The notes under the pieces were generated by a model. That model saw only the letters and a program-made list of their open reading frames with translations, made no database searches and had not been told where the DNA came from. From assembly GCA_905178155.1 (NCBI GenBank), contig CAJINV010000007.1, positions 1,395,341 through 1,459,340 on the forward strand: 64,000 bases of DNA, written 5' to 3'. Numbering within the stretch: position 1 is the first letter of the stretch; each line of letters begins with the position of its first letter. The DNA is from Amoebophrya sp. A120. Its lineage: Eukaryota > Sar > Dinophyceae > Syndiniales > Amoebophryaceae. Positions 60,459-64,000 of this stretch are shown piece after piece. The position numbers and the translations under genes were made by a program.

Positions 60459-61103
60459 TCAGGTGCTGTGTGCGAATCAACGGTGAGACTTACTTAGATG
60501 AATGGATGGGTCAGGGAGTTGTACAATACGAATACTCACGTTTTGAGTCGGAGAAACTTCACCTTGTGACAGGTGGTTTCTTCATTCTGAGGCTGAAGTA
60601 CAAGCGACACCAAAAACCTAGTTTTGAAGACTACTGTAAGATCATGGCACGAGTATCTACTTTATTCGCGGTTGTAGCTGCTGTCCCTACACTATCAAAG
60701 TCTCTTTGTTCACGTCCAGTGCGTTCCTACGGCGTGCCGTGTGCCTAGATTCTGTCGCCGATTTTTTTTCGAGTCTACAAAAACGAACGCGGTTTCCTTT
60801 GGCTGATACCATCAGACACAGAGCGCTATAAAACTCGTCTGAGAGGAACGCAAACCATGCCAAAAAGTGCGATTCGATGAAGCAAATTTTGAGTGAGTTG
60901 TGTTGTGGTTTTTCGTTTTTCCAGTCCCTGTGGCTGACTGGAAAAATCCGAGAAAAATAGTTAGAATGTAGAAAGCCCACTCAAGTTTCGATTAATTTAC
61001 AATTGAGAAGCTTTTGATAAAGCAGCAGAACATTTGTGCCGACGAGTCGGTGTCGCATCAATAGTTACATTTTCACATCACAAGAAAAGGCACCACAAAA
61101 ATC
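60459..61103. other. Intergenic, no gene seen
   Basis: Spacer between two + strand genes. The stretch attccacagac-like ccagtccctgtggctgactgg near 60922 forms a short inverted repeat. No coding signal is seen. Confidence 0.45.
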
Positions 61104-64000
61104 ATGATCAAGTCCGTGTCGCATGGCAAGGCCTCGAACAAGGCCGTGGAAGACCAAGACCAGCAGCGGGTGTACGATTTGCACCGCAAGAAAATTACCA
61201 ACGTGAAGTCCCGCATTTGCTCGAACTGGTCCGAACGGGAAGTGCAGAAGCTGCAGCCTTCCCTCCGGAACGCAAAGCGAGACCAGCTGCAGTCCGAGAA
61301 GCACTCGCAGATTGAGCGGGAAAATTTCAGGCTTTTGCAACGGTATAATAAGTAGTGTGTGATGAACAAGGGTGTGAATGTGTCGCGTGAAGTAGGTGCT
61401 CAATAAAATAACTCTTTGTTGTTGTTCATGATTCTGCATCGCTATCGCACACAGCTGTTTTTTCGTCGCTCGTAGTAGTTGTAAAAATCTGTTGTACATC
61501 AATCACGAAGCCATCGATGAAAACAAAAAACGAAAACACGCACGAAGGTTTATGGAAATTGATGGTGCCAAGCCCAAAACCACACGCGCTCCGAAGACGC
61601 ACTCGATGCCAGCCGCGAGGAGAGCGGAACTGGAACGGATAGAACGGGAGAACCAGGGGTTACTGAAACGGATCACGACGCAAAAATCGACGATTAACAC
61701 GAAAAAGATGGAATCAGAGCACGAGAACCAACAGCGAATCATGCGTTTGCGGTGTGTGGAGGCCGGGCGCTACAGAGGTCCAAACGCTGTCGGGGTGCCG
61801 GGGGCGAGGGGAGTTCCGGGTAGTTGATTTTTTTTTGCAGGAGGACTCTTATGCGAAAAGTACGTTCTCGTTTTCCTTTTCTTTTCGCAAATCTCAATTA
61901 GTTCTACGACCATAGTCAATGACACTTGTTCTAATGAAAAACTACATTTTGCTCTCGCCCATTTTTGATCTCCGCTACCTCCACGCTACCATGACCAGGT
62001 TCCGCGAGCAATCATGCCACCGCCCCGGGCCGGAAAAATCAAATGAAAATTGACGCGGACGCACATGAACTGGATAGTGATTACGAGGATGATTTCGAAC
62101 AGGAGGAGAATTACGACGAGCTCGATGCTGACGAAATGCAAAAGGTCCGCATTGACCAGCCGATTGACCGCCTGATCAATCGCGGCCGACTGTTTGAAGA
62201 AGCCGAAGATAATGAGGACGAAGATGATGAAACAGTAGATGTTGATGAAGCTGCTGCTCGTCCTGGTGTGAAACCAAATGAAGACCAAGACGGCCATGAT
62301 CAACAACATCTTCTTGAGCCGCACAGCACCGAAACGTCTGCACAGCACGATGTGAGTATGCAAGACGAGGAAATTCAATCAAATGTGGAGCAAGAAGATC
62401 ACCCAACGGACGTCGAAACCCTAACCGGAAGCACAACCACTCGTCCGGAGCTGCACAATATCAAAAGGAAAAATCCCCCCTCCCCATACCGAAAACGTGT
62501 CCGTCTGAAAATTTGCGATGCGCATTTGTGACCTCAAATCCTGTCTGTCTTGCAAGAAGGCAAGTCCAAAAAGCGTTCCGCATTTTTCAGGCGGTTTGTG
62601 ATGCTGTTTGGCTCAGAGCGTGCACGTTTGTCATGCTAGGCGCCTACGTCAAAACCGCTCGGCTGAGGCTTGGCATATGCCTGGAGTCCTCTACTGCAAG
62701 ACAAATCTGATTTGTGTATGGAAACCCAGCATCAGAAACTTCGTTTCGATATGGGGAGGGGGCATTTTTCCTCATGATACACAACGGCGCGGAATTCGTT
62801 CCCTCGGCCGGTAGTTCTAGTAAAAAAACCACACCTGCTGCAGGTCGTGGCGATAAAGCCGCGGGAACCAACATAATTGCCGCGATCGGCACGACGAGAA
62901 CTACGAGAGCCGGCGATGGGGGCGAGAAGAACAGTAGTACTCCTGCAGCTCCTTACGAAGACAATGACAACACTTTAAACGAAAATTACCCCGAAGATCA
63001 ACAACAAAACGAAAACTCCTGCTCCGAACAAGCCCGTTCCCGAAGTTATTCGACGACCGAAAATCTTCACAATAGCAGCTCTAGTACTACTGCAGCAGGA
63101 CCACCAGCAGTAGCCCAACTGTCCGCGAAACAGGAAAACAAGCGGCAGAGGTTTGAACTGGACAGAGCGCTGGCCCAGTTAGAAGAAGAGTTCGGCGATA
63201 GCATGGCGTCCAAGGTGAAAAACTTGAACAAACTACTGCCCGGATTGAATGGTGGTAATAGTAACAATGCTGACCATCGAATGTTGTCCGGAATTGCACC
63301 AGGTGGTCACAATAGATCAGGCCCCTCGTCGCGGACGGTAAGTAAGCAACGCCGCAACAGCCTGCCAAAAGCGCCAAGCAGCTACAGCTCCGCTGTAGAT
63401 AGGCGGGCGGCGGGGGTGTATAACACCAGCACCAACAAGTCCTCGGCGGGGGTTGCCACCGGGAATAAACTACAGGGTAGAAATCATGATCATAAGTACT
63501 AAATGTAAATGTGGATGTGATGGAATAAATAAAATCGAGATCATGCTTCGTGCTTGTGCGTTATTGGCACGACTTTCGACTTGATGTTCTCGACGAAGAT
63601 TCTTGCTTTCGCAACATGATGCTAGAAGAGATTTAATGTTCTGTTGCCTCGAATAAGAAAGAGTAAGAACCTCAATTCTTGTTTACTCCACAGCAACGCC
63701 ATCATCCGGTCTCCCCCCGCCGGCGAAGCAAGCACCGAAGCCGGACCAACATCCCCCCGCGGCCAAACCAGAAGTGACCACGGTTTTCGTTCCTGCCGGG
63801 TTCGGGCGGAGCGCGCAGTTGGTGAAGCAGAAGAAAACGGAGGCGACGTACGGCTACACGAAGCGGGCCCCTGTGAAGCCGGCGGAGGAAATTTTGAAGG
63901 AAGCCATTCTGATGGAGGAGAAGCGGAAGAGGGTCGGGAGTTTTGACACCAACGATTTGTCGCAAATCAAAACCGCGGCGAACCAGCACTACCAGGCGAC
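61104..64000 (+). CDS. CFAP97-like RIEREN-repeat protein, 3' end outside the window
   Basis: Exons seen: 61104-61342; one from about 61497 to about 61754; 61999-62458 (start inferred); 62785-63476; and 63694 to the window end. Intron 63477-63693 (GTAGAA...CCACAG) is phase-consistent, and the gap 62459-62784 is an introner. The junctions around 61343-61497 and 61755-61998 are less certain. The first two exons each carry an (R)IEREN...LL(K/Q)R heptad-like motif (QIERENFRLLQR; RIERENQGLLKRI), the hallmark of the CFAP97/hemingway family linked to motile cilia. Acidic, then Ser/Asn-rich sequence follows, then a helix RQRFELDRALAQLEEEFGDS and a Pro/Lys-rich segment ending NQHYQA at the window edge. 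A flagellar role is inferred. The 62-kb part could be a separate gene starting at ATG 62043. Confidence 0.6.
62459..62779 (+). mobile_element. Introner, family B, copy 2 (321 bp)
   Basis: Inverted repeats (left tatcaaaaggaaaaatcccc, right complement tatcatgaggaaaaatgccc, both followed by ccctccccata) are flanked by the perfect duplication cacaa (62454-62458, 62780-62784). Precise removal joins CTG CAC AA to C GGC GCG in frame. It has the same length and the same internal tgtgacctcaaatc / cagaaacttcgtttcgatatg landmarks as the 9.4-kb copy. No GT or AG border is possible within the duplication. Confidence 0.92.

Noticed and set aside
1-64000. CRISPR arrays, bacterial operons, rRNA or tRNA genes
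   Set aside because: No regular short-repeat/spacer array, no operon-like overlaps with ribosome-binding sites, and no recognisable tRNA or rRNA sequence was seen; introns show the DNA is eukaryotic.

Overview
The window looks like nuclear DNA of a microbial eukaryote, most plausibly a dinoflagellate-lineage alveolate; a syndinian such as Amoebophrya is my best guess, by inference only. The pointers are as follows. Every convincing gene lies on the + strand, as in dinoflagellate unidirectional gene clusters. Genes carry short GT-AG introns of about 60-220 nt. They are also interrupted by transposon-like 'introner' introns with non-canonical boundaries. One gene is a type I fatty acid synthase of animal layout, and others resemble axonemal proteins.

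Layout: 1-3.5 kb is repeat DNA: a ggcggatcc repeat, about 16 degenerate copies of a ~92-bp GC-rich unit, and AAGGAGATTCTCC palindromes. 4.0-6.2 kb is a gene with a PGPGTY motif split by three introners. 7.1-8.4 kb is a charged hypothetical protein. 8.9-12.4 kb is a multi-pass membrane protein with a C-type-lectin-like domain split by two introners. 13.55-22.6 kb is a 2750-residue fatty acid synthase (KS-AT-DH-ER-KR-ACP, no thioesterase) split by two ordinary introns and two introners.

22,956-35,086 is a complete tyrosine-recombinase retrotransposon. Its split direct repeats run A1 - ORFs - B1-A2 - B2. It has at least six ORFs, including RT/RNase H and a tyrosine recombinase, and at least eight intron-like insertions. 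36.2-37.6 kb is a NUDT6-like Nudix hydrolase. 37.85-38.95 and 47.3-48.6 kb are very GC-rich blocks. 39.4-42.3 kb is a secreted protein with an FkbM-like C-terminus. 43.0-46.7 kb is a Ser-rich disordered protein. 49.1-57.8 kb is a 2319-residue coiled-coil/disordered protein with one introner. 58.9-60.5 kb is a single-pass membrane protein. 61.1 kb to the window end is a gene with RIEREN-type repeats resembling CFAP97, with one introner.

The central result is a set of nine short inverted-repeat elements of several families. All begin TAT and end ATA, and all are flanked by target duplications of about 5 bp. Removing the element plus one duplication copy restores the reading frame in eight of nine cases, so they behave as introns created by transposition. 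The exon models given were checked by hand for phase; no alignment, RNA or database evidence was available.
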